From Microbacterium protaetiae (lineage in GTDB: Bacteria; Actinomycetota; Actinomycetes; Actinomycetales; Microbacteriaceae): DNA of 64,000 bases. The translations under genes were made by a program, and so were the position numbers. The DNA lies in assembly GCF_004135285.1 (NCBI RefSeq), contig NZ_CP035494.1, forward strand, positions 930,001 to 994,000. The letters are read 5' to 3'. The notes below the pieces were generated by a model. That model ran no database searches and was not told the DNA's origin. It was given only the letters and a program-made list of their open reading frames with translations. This document shows positions 24,961 through 32,436 of this stretch, piece by piece; position 1 is the first letter of the stretch, and every line of letters starts with the position of its first letter.

Positions 24961-25725
24961 TCAGATGCCGAGGTAGATCTTGCGCACGCGGGGATCGGCG
25001 CGAAGGTCGTCGGCGGATCCCTCGATCTCGATCCTGCCGTTCTCCATCACGTAGCAGTACGTGGTCGCTTCGAACGTCAATTTCGCGTTCTGCTCGACGA
25101 GGAGGATGCCCATCTCGGCAGCGTTCAGTCGCTGTACGACCGCGAGCACCTCGTCGACGAGTTTCGGGGAGAGTCCCATCGACGGTTCATCGAGAACCAG
25201 CAGGCGCGGCTTCGACATGAGCGCGCGACCGATCGCGAGCATCTGCTGCTGGCCGCCGGAGAGCGCCCCGGCAAGCCGCGTGCGCATCTCCGCAAGCACC
25301 GGGAAGATCTCGTAGACCTCCGACAGCTGGGCGCGCGTCTCGGCGTTCCAGCGCTGGATGTAGGCGCCGAGCAGGAGATTCTTCTCGACTGTGAGCCCAC
25401 CGAACACGTGGCGCCCCTCGGGGACGTACCCGATTCCCTCCCGAACGATCTTGCGCGCGTGAGTGCGGGTGAGATCGACGTTCCCGTAGGCGAGCTTGTC
25501 GGCTCGTCGGTTCACGAGGCCGAGAACGGCCTTCAGCGTCGACGTCTTGCCGGCGCCATTCGCTCCGATGATCCCCACGGCCTGGCCGATCTCGACCGTG
25601 AAGCTCACGCCTCGCACCGCGGCGACCCCGCCGTAGTTGACGTACAGCCCCTCGGCGACGAGCTTGGCGGGTGCATGCCCCGATGTCGAAGTCAGGCGGT
25701 GCGCCGCCGTGTATGCGTCGCTCAT
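24961..25725 (-). CDS. livF: Liv-type ABC transporter ATPase (LivF)
   Basis: 254-residue ATP-binding subunit with Walker A (G-A-N-G-A-G-K-T), signature L-S-G-G-Q-Q-Q and Walker B (L-L-V-L-D-E-P). The C-terminus ends in Y-L-G-I, as is usual for LivF. The ATG at 25725 overlaps the LivM-LivG stop (ATGA). It is part of a five-component branched-chain-amino-acid-type importer. In aromatic clusters this type often imports aromatic or alicyclic acids. The location beside aroE and aroQ suggests a quinate- or shikimate-like cargo. Confidence 0.9.
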   Translation of the reverse strand: MSDAYTAAHRLTSTSGHAPAKLVAEGLYVNYGGVAAVRGVSFTVEIGQAVGIIGANGAGKTSTLKAVLGLVNRRADKLAYGNVDLTRTHARKIVREGIGYVPEGRHVFGGLTVEKNLLLGAYIQRWNAETRAQLSEVYEIFPVLAEMRTRLAGALSGGQQQMLAIGRALMSKPRLLVLDEPSMGLSPKLVDEVLAVVQRLNAAEMGILLVEQNAKLTFEATTYCYVMENGRIEIEGSADDLRADPRVRKIYLGI

Positions 25726-27584
25726 CGGCCCGTTCCTTCCGTCTGATCGTTCGTCGCGTCGAGCATTTCCTTCTCCAGCTTCGCGTCGTCGCCCAGGTAG
25801 GCCTCGATGACCTCGGGCGACTGCCCGACATCCTCTGGCAGGCCGTCGGCGATGACTTTCCCGGTCGACAGCACCGTTACTCGGTCGCACATCGACATGA
25901 CCAGTCCCATGTTGTGTTCGATGATGATGACGGTGACCCCCGTCGCGCGGATGTCGTTGACGATCGCCTTGAGCTGATTGACCTCGTCACCGTTCAAGCC
26001 TGCGGCGGGCTCGTCGAGCAACAGCAACTTCGGCTTGGTCGCCATTGCCCGGGCGATCTCCACCCGACGCTGGGCTCCGTATGACAGCTCGGAGGGCACG
26101 GCGTCGGCGAGGGAGAGCAGACCGTACCGCTCGAGGATCTCATCGGCCTCTCGTCGCATGCGACCGTCGGCGCGCAGCACCGAGATCGGCCGGATGATGT
26201 ACCGCCAACTCCACCGGCTCTTGGTGCGGTCCACGCCCATCATGACGTTTTCACGCACCGACAGCAGCGAGAACAAGCGCAGATTCTGGAACGTACGAGC
26301 GACGCCGCGCAACGACAGCCGGTACGAGGGTGTGGTCGTCGACCGGGTGCCGAGCACTTCGACGGTTCCCGACGTCGGCGGATGGATGCCGCTGAGCACG
26401 TTGAACAGGGTCGTCTTACCAGACCCGTTCGGCCCGACAAGCCCCCGGATCTCTGCCCGGCGCACCGTCAACGAGACACCGGCCAGTGCCTTCAATCCCT
26501 TGAACGACTTCACAACATCGGTCGCCTGGAGCACCACCGGAGCATCATCGTGCGGCGGGGCCACCGCATCCGGGGCATCCACTGCATATGACACATAGGG
26601 GGCCACAGCCATCCCACCGGCGGTGTCGCTCGCCCGGCGACGACTCTTCCACAGCTGGTGGAGACGAGCCGGGATGCCTGCGATACCGGTCGGCAGGAAG
26701 ACGACGAAGATCACCACGAGCGCGCCGTAGCCCAGTTGCGCATAGATCGAGAAGTCTGCGAGCCACGACCGTACGAAGATCAACCCGACCGCGCCGATGA
26801 CGACTCCCGGCAAGCTATGCCGTCCGCCGATGATCACCATCGCCAGGAGCAGGAACATGTTGGCGAGACTGAACGACTCGGGGGCGACGAAGCGGATGAG
26901 CCCCGCATACAGACCGCCGGCCACGCCACCGTACAGGCCGCCGAAGGCGAATGCGATCATACGCAGCACCGGTACGCGGGTTCCCATCGCGGCGGCAGCG
27001 AGATGATCGTCGCGCATCGCTCGCATCCGCCGGCCCAGCCGCGTGTGGACGATGAACGCCGCAAAAGCGATGCCGAGGATGAGAATCGCGAGTCCGAAGT
27101 AGTAGAAAAGATAGTCGTCGGCGAGGTCGACCCCGAAGAAGACCGGAGACGGGATGCCGCTGAGTCCCTCTGCCTGTCCCGTGATCGGGAGGTTGATCAC
27201 CAAGCTGGTGAAAGCCAGTGAGAGTCCGAGGGTCACGATCGCGAGATAGTGGGACTGCACGCGCAGCGCAGGGATGCCGACGAACAGCGAGACGATGATC
27301 GAGATGACCACGCCTGCCAGTGCCGCCAACCAGAAATTCCACCCGAGATGCAGCGTGAGGATCGCCGCGGTGTAGGCGCCGACACCGAGGAATGCTACCT
27401 GCGCGAGGTCGAACTGACCGGCGATCCCCATCGACAGGAACAAGCCGATGGCCAGCAGACCGAACACCATCGCGACATTGCTCACGTGGATCGTGTACGG
27501 ATCCACGAGGTAGGGGAAGATCAGCGACAGCACGAACAGAACGAGAAGGGGCAGCCCGATCGCCGCCGTTTTCTTGAGCATCAT
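25722..27584 (-). CDS. LivM-LivG fusion: ABC permease joined to ATPase
   Basis: 620 residues. The first 320 or so form a LivM permease (hydrophobic helices, G-I-A-G-Q-F-D-L-A-Q segment, permease loop). A linker of roughly 35 residues rich in Ala/Pro/Asp follows. Residues 355 to 610 form a LivG ATPase with G-P-N-G-S-G-K-T, L-S-Y-G-A-Q and L-L-L-L-D-E-P. Both are full domains, so this is a real fusion and not a frameshift joining. Such fusions are known in some actinobacterial Liv systems. Overlaps livH by four bases. Confidence 0.9.
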   Translation of the reverse strand: MMLKKTAAIGLPLLVLFVLSLIFPYLVDPYTIHVSNVAMVFGLLAIGLFLSMGIAGQFDLAQVAFLGVGAYTAAILTLHLGWNFWLAALAGVVISIIVSLFVGIPALRVQSHYLAIVTLGLSLAFTSLVINLPITGQAEGLSGIPSPVFFGVDLADDYLFYYFGLAILILGIAFAAFIVHTRLGRRMRAMRDDHLAAAAMGTRVPVLRMIAFAFGGLYGGVAGGLYAGLIRFVAPESFSLANMFLLLAMVIIGGRHSLPGVVIGAVGLIFVRSWLADFSIYAQLGYGALVVIFVVFLPTGIAGIPARLHQLWKSRRRASDTAGGMAVAPYVSYAVDAPDAVAPPHDDAPVVLQATDVVKSFKGLKALAGVSLTVRRAEIRGLVGPNGSGKTTLFNVLSGIHPPTSGTVEVLGTRSTTTPSYRLSLRGVARTFQNLRLFSLLSVRENVMMGVDRTKSRWSWRYIIRPISVLRADGRMRREADEILERYGLLSLADAVPSELSYGAQRRVEIARAMATKPKLLLLDEPAAGLNGDEVNQLKAIVNDIRATGVTVIIIEHNMGLVMSMCDRVTVLSTGKVIADGLPEDVGQSPEVIEAYLGDDAKLEKEMLDATNDQTEGTGR

Positions 27585-28450
27585 GCGCGGTTCACCGTGC
27601 TTTCTCCGAAGATCCCGGTGGGACGGACGATCACGATCAGGGCGAAGACGACGAAGGCGACAAGATCGGCATACCCCTGCGAGAGTCCGGAGGCGAACGC
27701 GTACAGGATTCCGAAGAGCAGGCCGCCGACGATCGCACCCTTGATGTTGCCGAAGCCGCCGAGGATCGCCGCCGAGAACCCCATGATCCCCAGACTCGAT
27801 CCGAACGTCGGGCTCACGTAGAGGATCGGACCGGCCAGACCGCCCGCCAGTGCCGCCAACCCTGAACCGATCGCGAAGGCGATGGCGTTGCTACGCCCGA
27901 CGTTGATGCCCAGCGCAGTGGCCTCTTCGTGGTTGATCGCGACTGCTTGCATGGCGATGCCCTGCTTGGTGCGGTCCAGGAACAGCCAGAGCACGAGCGA
28001 TGCCAAGGCCGCGACGACGACGACGACGAGCTCGTAGCGCTTGATGAAGATCCCGAACAACTCGAAGGGCGCACCGCCGATGGGCGTGGGCACTGCTTCG
28101 CCGGTGGTCCCCCAGATGAGGATGGCGATGCCCTCGAGCATGATCCCGAAGCCGATCGTGCCGATCAGCATCAGATCGAAGTCCTTGTTCTCGAGCGGTC
28201 GCAGAATGCGCTCGATCACGAGACCGATGACGGCGGTCGCGACGATCGCGATGATCATCGCCACCCAGAACGGCATCTTCGCCGAGATGAAGAAAGTGGC
28301 CGCGAGATACGCGCCGACCATGAGGATGTCGCCGTGGGCGAAGTTGACCAGGCCCATCGTGCGATAGACCAGAGAGAAGCCGAGCGCGACCAGGACGTAG
28401 ATCGCCCCGAGCCCGATCCCTCCGACAAGGGTCTGCAGTACGAACTGCAT
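27581..28450 (-). CDS. livH: Liv-type ABC transporter permease (LivH)
   Basis: 289-residue inner-membrane permease with about eight hydrophobic helices. The start region Q-T-L-V-G-G-I-G-L-G-A-I-Y and the A-H-G-D segment are typical of LivH. The ATG at 28450 has a GGAGGT site; residues before it in the longer open frame are untranslated spacer. It is separated from the binding-protein gene by a 107-base gap that carries a strong stem-loop. Confidence 0.9.
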   Translation of the reverse strand: MQFVLQTLVGGIGLGAIYVLVALGFSLVYRTMGLVNFAHGDILMVGAYLAATFFISAKMPFWVAMIIAIVATAVIGLVIERILRPLENKDFDLMLIGTIGFGIMLEGIAILIWGTTGEAVPTPIGGAPFELFGIFIKRYELVVVVVAALASLVLWLFLDRTKQGIAMQAVAINHEEATALGINVGRSNAIAFAIGSGLAALAGGLAGPILYVSPTFGSSLGIMGFSAAILGGFGNIKGAIVGGLLFGILYAFASGLSQGYADLVAFVVFALIVIVRPTGIFGESTVNRA

Positions 28451-28515
28451 GATGACCTCCAGGGTTCTTCCTGCGCGACAGTTCGTGCCTGGCACAGGAG
28501 AGCGGATGAGTGAGT

Positions 28516-28548
28516 CAGGTGGGGTGCGCGAGCGGTGCACCCCACCTG
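28516..28548 (-). terminator. 12-base stem-loop between binding-protein gene and livH
   Basis: Perfect inverted repeat: arm CAGGTGGGGTGC (28516-28527), nine-base loop, arm GCACCCCACCTG (28537-28548). It lies ten bases after the binding-protein stop. No T-run follows on the minus strand, so it is more likely an mRNA-stabilising or partial-termination hairpin. It would allow more binding protein than permease, as in other ABC operons. Confidence 0.65.
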
Positions 28549-28557
28549 GACAGGCGG

Positions 28558-29721
28558 TCAGCCGTTCGCCGCGACGAGGTTGCCGTCTTGGTCGATCTCG
28601 CCGATCTGCGTCTCATGAACGCCGATGCCGTTCTCATCGAAGTCGAAGTGACCGACGAGGCCGTCGTACTTCACGGCGCGGATCGCGTCGCTGAGTGCTT
28701 GACCGGTGGCGACCTTCGAATTCTGCAGGGCCTGGATGAGGATCTTCGCCCCGTCGTATGCCTTCGCGCCGTGCAGCTCGCCTGTCTCGTTGTACTTCGC
28801 CTTGTAGTCGGCAGCGAACTTCTTGGTCTGGTCGTTCGTGTCGTTGCCGAGGTACGGCGTGCTCACGATGGTGCCCTCGGCGTTGTCTATACCCGCCGTC
28901 TTGACGTACACGGGTGTTCCTGCCGGAGCACCGCCGGCGATGACGGCGTCGATGCCGAGCTGACGTGCCTGCTTCACGATCAAACCAGTTTCGACCTCTT
29001 CGGCGCCGATGAACAGCACCTTCGGGTTCTTTCCGCGGATCTGCGTCAACGCAGAGCTGAAGTCCTTCTGGTCGGGCGTGACGACCTGGTCAGCCGCCGG
29101 TGACACGCTGAGGTCTTTCAGAGATGCCTTGAACGCATCGCGCTCACCGGCTCCGTACGCCCCGTTGTTGCTGATCATCGCGATCGATGTGTAGCCCTTG
29201 TCGTTGACGAGGTACTTCGCGAGCGTCTCGTCGTAGGCCGTGCTGGATGGACTGTTCAAGAAGACGAACGAGTTGTGCAATTCGCCGAGTTTGGGCGACT
29301 GACCCGACGTGATCATCGGAATCTTGTTCTGAGCCATGATCGGCGCCATCGCCAACGAGTCGGCGCTCTCGGCCGTTCCGATCATCGCGATGTTCCCATC
29401 GCTGGCGAGCTTGTTGGCGAGGTTCGTGCTCGTGGTCGGATCACCCTGGTCGTCGTAGACGGTGTAGACGATCTTGCGACCATCGATGCCGCCGGCGGCG
29501 TTCTGCTCGTCGAAGGCCATCTTGGCTCCCTTGGCCTCCCAATCGCCCAGCGAGCTGAGCTGGCCGCTCTGCGCATCGACGATTGCGATCTTGATCGGAC
29601 CGCTCGAGTCGGTGGCGTTCGCGCCCTTGTTCGCTCCAGGCGCCGAGCACCCTGCCAACAGCATTCCCAGCGCTGCCGCGCCGGCGAACAGCGCCGCTGT
29701 CCTGATTCGACGTTGAACCAT
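28558..29721 (-). CDS. Liv-type ABC transporter substrate-binding lipoprotein
   Basis: 387 residues. Signal peptide with Arg-rich start, hydrophobic core and lipobox L-L-A-G-C25, so it is exported and lipid-anchored outside the membrane. The mature part is a type I periplasmic binding fold of the LivJ/amide-aromatic group (S-G-Q-L-S-S-L-G-D-W near the start; Y-D-D-Q-G-D-P). The ATG at 29721 has an AGAGGTG site. It is first in the transport operon, behind a good promoter at 29817-29845. The ligand is unknown; an alicyclic or aromatic carboxylic acid is inferred from the neighbours. Confidence 0.9.
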   Translation of the reverse strand: MVQRRIRTAALFAGAAALGMLLAGCSAPGANKGANATDSSGPIKIAIVDAQSGQLSSLGDWEAKGAKMAFDEQNAAGGIDGRKIVYTVYDDQGDPTTSTNLANKLASDGNIAMIGTAESADSLAMAPIMAQNKIPMITSGQSPKLGELHNSFVFLNSPSSTAYDETLAKYLVNDKGYTSIAMISNNGAYGAGERDAFKASLKDLSVSPAADQVVTPDQKDFSSALTQIRGKNPKVLFIGAEEVETGLIVKQARQLGIDAVIAGGAPAGTPVYVKTAGIDNAEGTIVSTPYLGNDTNDQTKKFAADYKAKYNETGELHGAKAYDGAKILIQALQNSKVATGQALSDAIRAVKYDGLVGHFDFDENGIGVHETQIGEIDQDGNLVAANG

Positions 29722-29816
29722 GTCGCACCTCTTCGTGTCGGGGAGGCGGCCTCGTTGCTGACCCGCACCGCCTCGTTCAAGGAGTGCCCGCTCTGCGAAC
29801 GGGCGTTCTCTTATTG

Positions 29817-29845
29817 AACATAAAGCGGGCATGATTATCCGTCAA
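29817..29845 (-). promoter_or_regulatory. sigma70-type promoter of the ABC transporter operon
   Basis: On the minus strand TTGACG (29845-29840) is followed after exactly 17 bases by TATGTT (29822-29817). This would start transcription near 29810, about 90 bases before the binding-protein ATG. It is the best promoter I can see in the window. Confidence 0.6.
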
Positions 29846-29865
29846 GAGCTATTGATCACGCGTTC

Positions 29866-29875
29866 GTATACACAG
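29866..29875. promoter_or_regulatory. candidate operator upstream of the ABC operon promoter
   Basis: On the minus strand this reads CTGTGTATAC, nine of ten bases identical to one half of the palindrome at 19494-19505. It lies about 21 bases upstream of the -35 box, a usual place for an activator. It may bind the same regulator, perhaps the LysR protein at 17781. Confidence 0.4.
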
Positions 29876-29887
29876 TGTGCTTGCGCT

Positions 29888-29926
29888 CGACTGACGGGTC
29901 TGCGTTGCGAACACACCAGTCAGTCG
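29888..29926 (-). terminator. inverted repeat at the end of the kinase-synthase gene
   Basis: Arms CGACTGAC (29888-29895) and GTCAGTCG (29919-29926), with a 23-base spacer, overlap the stop codon of the gene at 29920. It could fold into a weak terminator or mark a regulatory site before the transport promoter. No T-run is present. Confidence 0.35.
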
Positions 29927-31494
29927 CGGGCGAGCGCGTGCAGCGCCACAGACAACTCATCGGCTGTCGCAGTACGACCGCTGACGGGCTGGCCGATGCC
30001 GTCCAGCAGGATCAACCGCACGCCGTGGTCATACTTCTTATCGCGCATGAAGGCGCCCTGCAGGCGATCGAGGTCGACCGTGGCTCGGGTGGTAAGACCC
30101 AGGGCGTCCAAAAGCCGTCGATGGACCTCGACGTCTTCGCGGGTGAGTCTGCCTTGAACGTGGGCGAGGTGTGCGGCTGCCATCATGCCGACCGCGACGG
30201 GTGTGCCGTCTTCGCTCGCATCCAGGCCCGTGAGCCATTCGATCGCATGCCCGAACGTGTGCCCGTAGTTCAAGAAGGCGCGTTCCCCGTTCTCGCGCTC
30301 ATCACGGCAGACGATCGCAGCCTTGAACTCCTGACTGGCGCACACCGCCTCATACACGGCATCGGGTTCTCGACCTCGCAGTCCCGCGGCCAGCGCCAGG
30401 ACGCGTGCGACCGCCGACCGGCCGCCGAGCAACGCGTGCTTGGCGATTTCGGCGAGGCCAGCACTATATCCGCGCTGCCCCGCCTGCGCGGCGACGGCGG
30501 TGTCGGCGATCACAGCGATCGGCTGATGGATGGTGCCGATGAGGTTGCGCCCCTGCGGCAGGCTTATCGCGTTCTTTCCACCGAGCGCGGAGTCTGCCTG
30601 GGCGACGAGGGTAGTGGGGATGAGGGCGAGGGGCATTCCCCGGTTGAACAACGACGCGACCAGGCCCGCGACGTCGCAGATGACTTCGCCCCCGACCCCG
30701 ACCACGATGTCGCTGCGATGGACCGCACGCGTCGCCATCTGCTCGGCGATGCGTGCGATCACCCCGAACGTCTTACTGGATTCGTGATCATCCATCATGA
30801 CCCGCACGACGCGCTCGTCGGAGAACTGTGCGGCCACGGCATCCGTCACCACGCTGTCGGAGGCGGTGGAGATGATCACGACGTGCTCAGCCGTGTCTGC
30901 CGCGGGAATCAAGTCGCTCGCCACGTGCGTCAGTCGCGGCCCCGCGTGCGCGAAGTACGTCCCGCCGACGGTCGTGATCAGTCGACTCGACGCGCCAGGC
31001 AACGCGGGCGGAGGCACCAGAGCACGTAGGATCTCCACGGCGACATCGTCAGCCCGGCGGCCATCAGTGTCGATGCGCATCGTTGCGAGGGCGTCATACA
31101 CCGGAAGCCGCCGTTCGTAGACCTTGCGCACGCCGGATGTCTGCAGGAGCGGGCGGAAAGCGTCGCCGTTGATCCGCTCCATCGCCTGCTCATACGGCAC
31201 CTGGAGATACACGACGGTGTGCGAAGAGAGCATCCTGCCGATCTCAGGATCGAGTGCAGCTCCGCCACCGAGCGCGACGACGGCGGTGCGATCCTCCAAC
31301 AGCTCGGCGACCACCGCGCGTTCGATCTGCCGAAAATACGGCTCGCCATGCAGATCGAACATCTCCCGTATCGAGCGCCCCTCGCGCCGCTCGATCAAGA
31401 CGTCGCTGTCGACGAAAGGGGCTCCCAACAGGTCGGCGACGATGCGGCCGACCGTGGACTTGCCGGCACCCATGAAACCGATCAGAACTACCAT
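29920..31494 (-). CDS. aroKB: shikimate kinase-3-dehydroquinate synthase fusion
   Basis: 524 residues. Residues 1-165 are shikimate kinase: G-x-x-G-A-G-K-S-T at 6-14, D29/D31, R55, G-G-G at 76-78 and R114 are all present. Residues from about 175 on are 3-dehydroquinate synthase, with G-V-G-G-E-V-I-C-D, a G-L-A-E-I-A-K lysine segment and N-Y-G-H-T-F-G-H metal histidines. The synthase part departs from the norm in places (G-G-K-N-A-I-S instead of G-G-K-T-A/G-I-N). Fused AroKB proteins are known, but are normally biosynthetic. Here it heads an importer and catabolic aroE/aroQ operon. The start at 31494 has only a weak ribosome site. Confidence 0.87.
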   Translation of the reverse strand: MVVLIGFMGAGKSTVGRIVADLLGAPFVDSDVLIERREGRSIREMFDLHGEPYFRQIERAVVAELLEDRTAVVALGGGAALDPEIGRMLSSHTVVYLQVPYEQAMERINGDAFRPLLQTSGVRKVYERRLPVYDALATMRIDTDGRRADDVAVEILRALVPPPALPGASSRLITTVGGTYFAHAGPRLTHVASDLIPAADTAEHVVIISTASDSVVTDAVAAQFSDERVVRVMMDDHESSKTFGVIARIAEQMATRAVHRSDIVVGVGGEVICDVAGLVASLFNRGMPLALIPTTLVAQADSALGGKNAISLPQGRNLIGTIHQPIAVIADTAVAAQAGQRGYSAGLAEIAKHALLGGRSAVARVLALAAGLRGREPDAVYEAVCASQEFKAAIVCRDERENGERAFLNYGHTFGHAIEWLTGLDASEDGTPVAVGMMAAAHLAHVQGRLTREDVEVHRRLLDALGLTTRATVDLDRLQGAFMRDKKYDHGVRLILLDGIGQPVSGRTATADELSVALHALARD

Positions 31495-31578
31495 AAGGGC
31501 GTATCTTCGTCTCTGAGGCGAAATCCTTCCGAGGCGGCCCCAGGCCTCCCGTGACCGACTCCATGATAGGGGACTGCG

Positions 31579-32316
31579 ATGGTGAGCACCGGCACGCCGC
31601 GGCCGTGGTCGCCGACCCTCTCGCATCTGCGCCCGGCGCGTCTGCACGTCGAACCGGGTGATGCAGACGAGCCCCCAGTTCTTCTGCATCATGGGTTTCT
31701 GATCGAAACCGCTCACGTCTGGCGGCAGTTCGCCGCGGCCCTGCACACCGGAGGGCGTTCGTCGGCCTCGGTCGAGGAACATTACCTGCGCACCATCGAC
31801 TCCGCACATGCTCTCGGACATGATCCCGATCTCGCGCTCGCCCAGTCGCTGGCCGCAGCCCTGGACGCGTGGCCCGCCACTGGCATCGACGTGGCAGCCG
31901 AAGGGACCGGAGCCGGACCAGCCCTTCTGCTTGCCCTCAACGACGCACGCGTGCGCCGTGTCGTGCTCTGGCGACCGGCGGGCGTCGTCCTCGACGATCA
32001 GGGCCGCCTGGCGCCCGCAGAGGCGACTCCGCTCGAGATGACCGACGCCGAAGTCAGCATCGGCGTGACGTGCACCCATGCAGAGATCGAGACCCTGCGC
32101 CCCACAGATGCCGTACAGGGGGACATCTCTCGGATCAGCATCCCGGTCTTGATCATCGATCACCCGGACTCCTCCGCCAGCGGTGCGCTCGGCCGGTGGA
32201 TGCCGTCGGCTGAGTTCGTGCCGTCGATGGACCCCCGGCGCATGCTCGCCGATGACCTGCTCATCCAGCGGGCGATGCGCTTTCTCGCGTTGCCGGTCGG
32301 GCACGCGCAAAGATAG
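31579..32316 (+). CDS. alpha/beta-hydrolase-like protein lacking the nucleophile
   Basis: 245 residues. An alpha/beta-hydrolase outline can be seen (L-L-H-H-G near 35-39, then a strand and elbow near 105-113, and V-L-I-I-D-H near the expected acid). The usual nucleophile elbow G-x-S-x-G reads G109-T-G-A-G113, without Ser, Cys or Asp in the middle. It is probably a non-catalytic or heavily altered member. It is divergent from the kinase-synthase gene, with a possible AGGGG site. Whether it belongs to the island is unclear. Compare it structurally with dienelactone hydrolases. Confidence 0.65.
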   Translation: MVSTGTPRPWSPTLSHLRPARLHVEPGDADEPPVLLHHGFLIETAHVWRQFAAALHTGGRSSASVEEHYLRTIDSAHALGHDPDLALAQSLAAALDAWPATGIDVAAEGTGAGPALLLALNDARVRRVVLWRPAGVVLDDQGRLAPAEATPLEMTDAEVSIGVTCTHAEIETLRPTDAVQGDISRISIPVLIIDHPDSSASGALGRWMPSAEFVPSMDPRRMLADDLLIQRAMRFLALPVGHAQR

Positions 32317-32436
32317 CCGCGACCCAGACCGCCCACAGCGGCATCCCATCGTCACGCGATGTCATCCTCGACCGCTCGCCTCGCCGCGCCGGATAGGCTC
32401 GCGAGCGACGGCCCGATCGACGACGAAAGGCGCACC

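Noticed and set aside
23866..25746. 626-codon plus-strand frame opposite aroQ, aroE and livF
   Set aside because: Antisense shadow; Arg/His-rich and without any motif.
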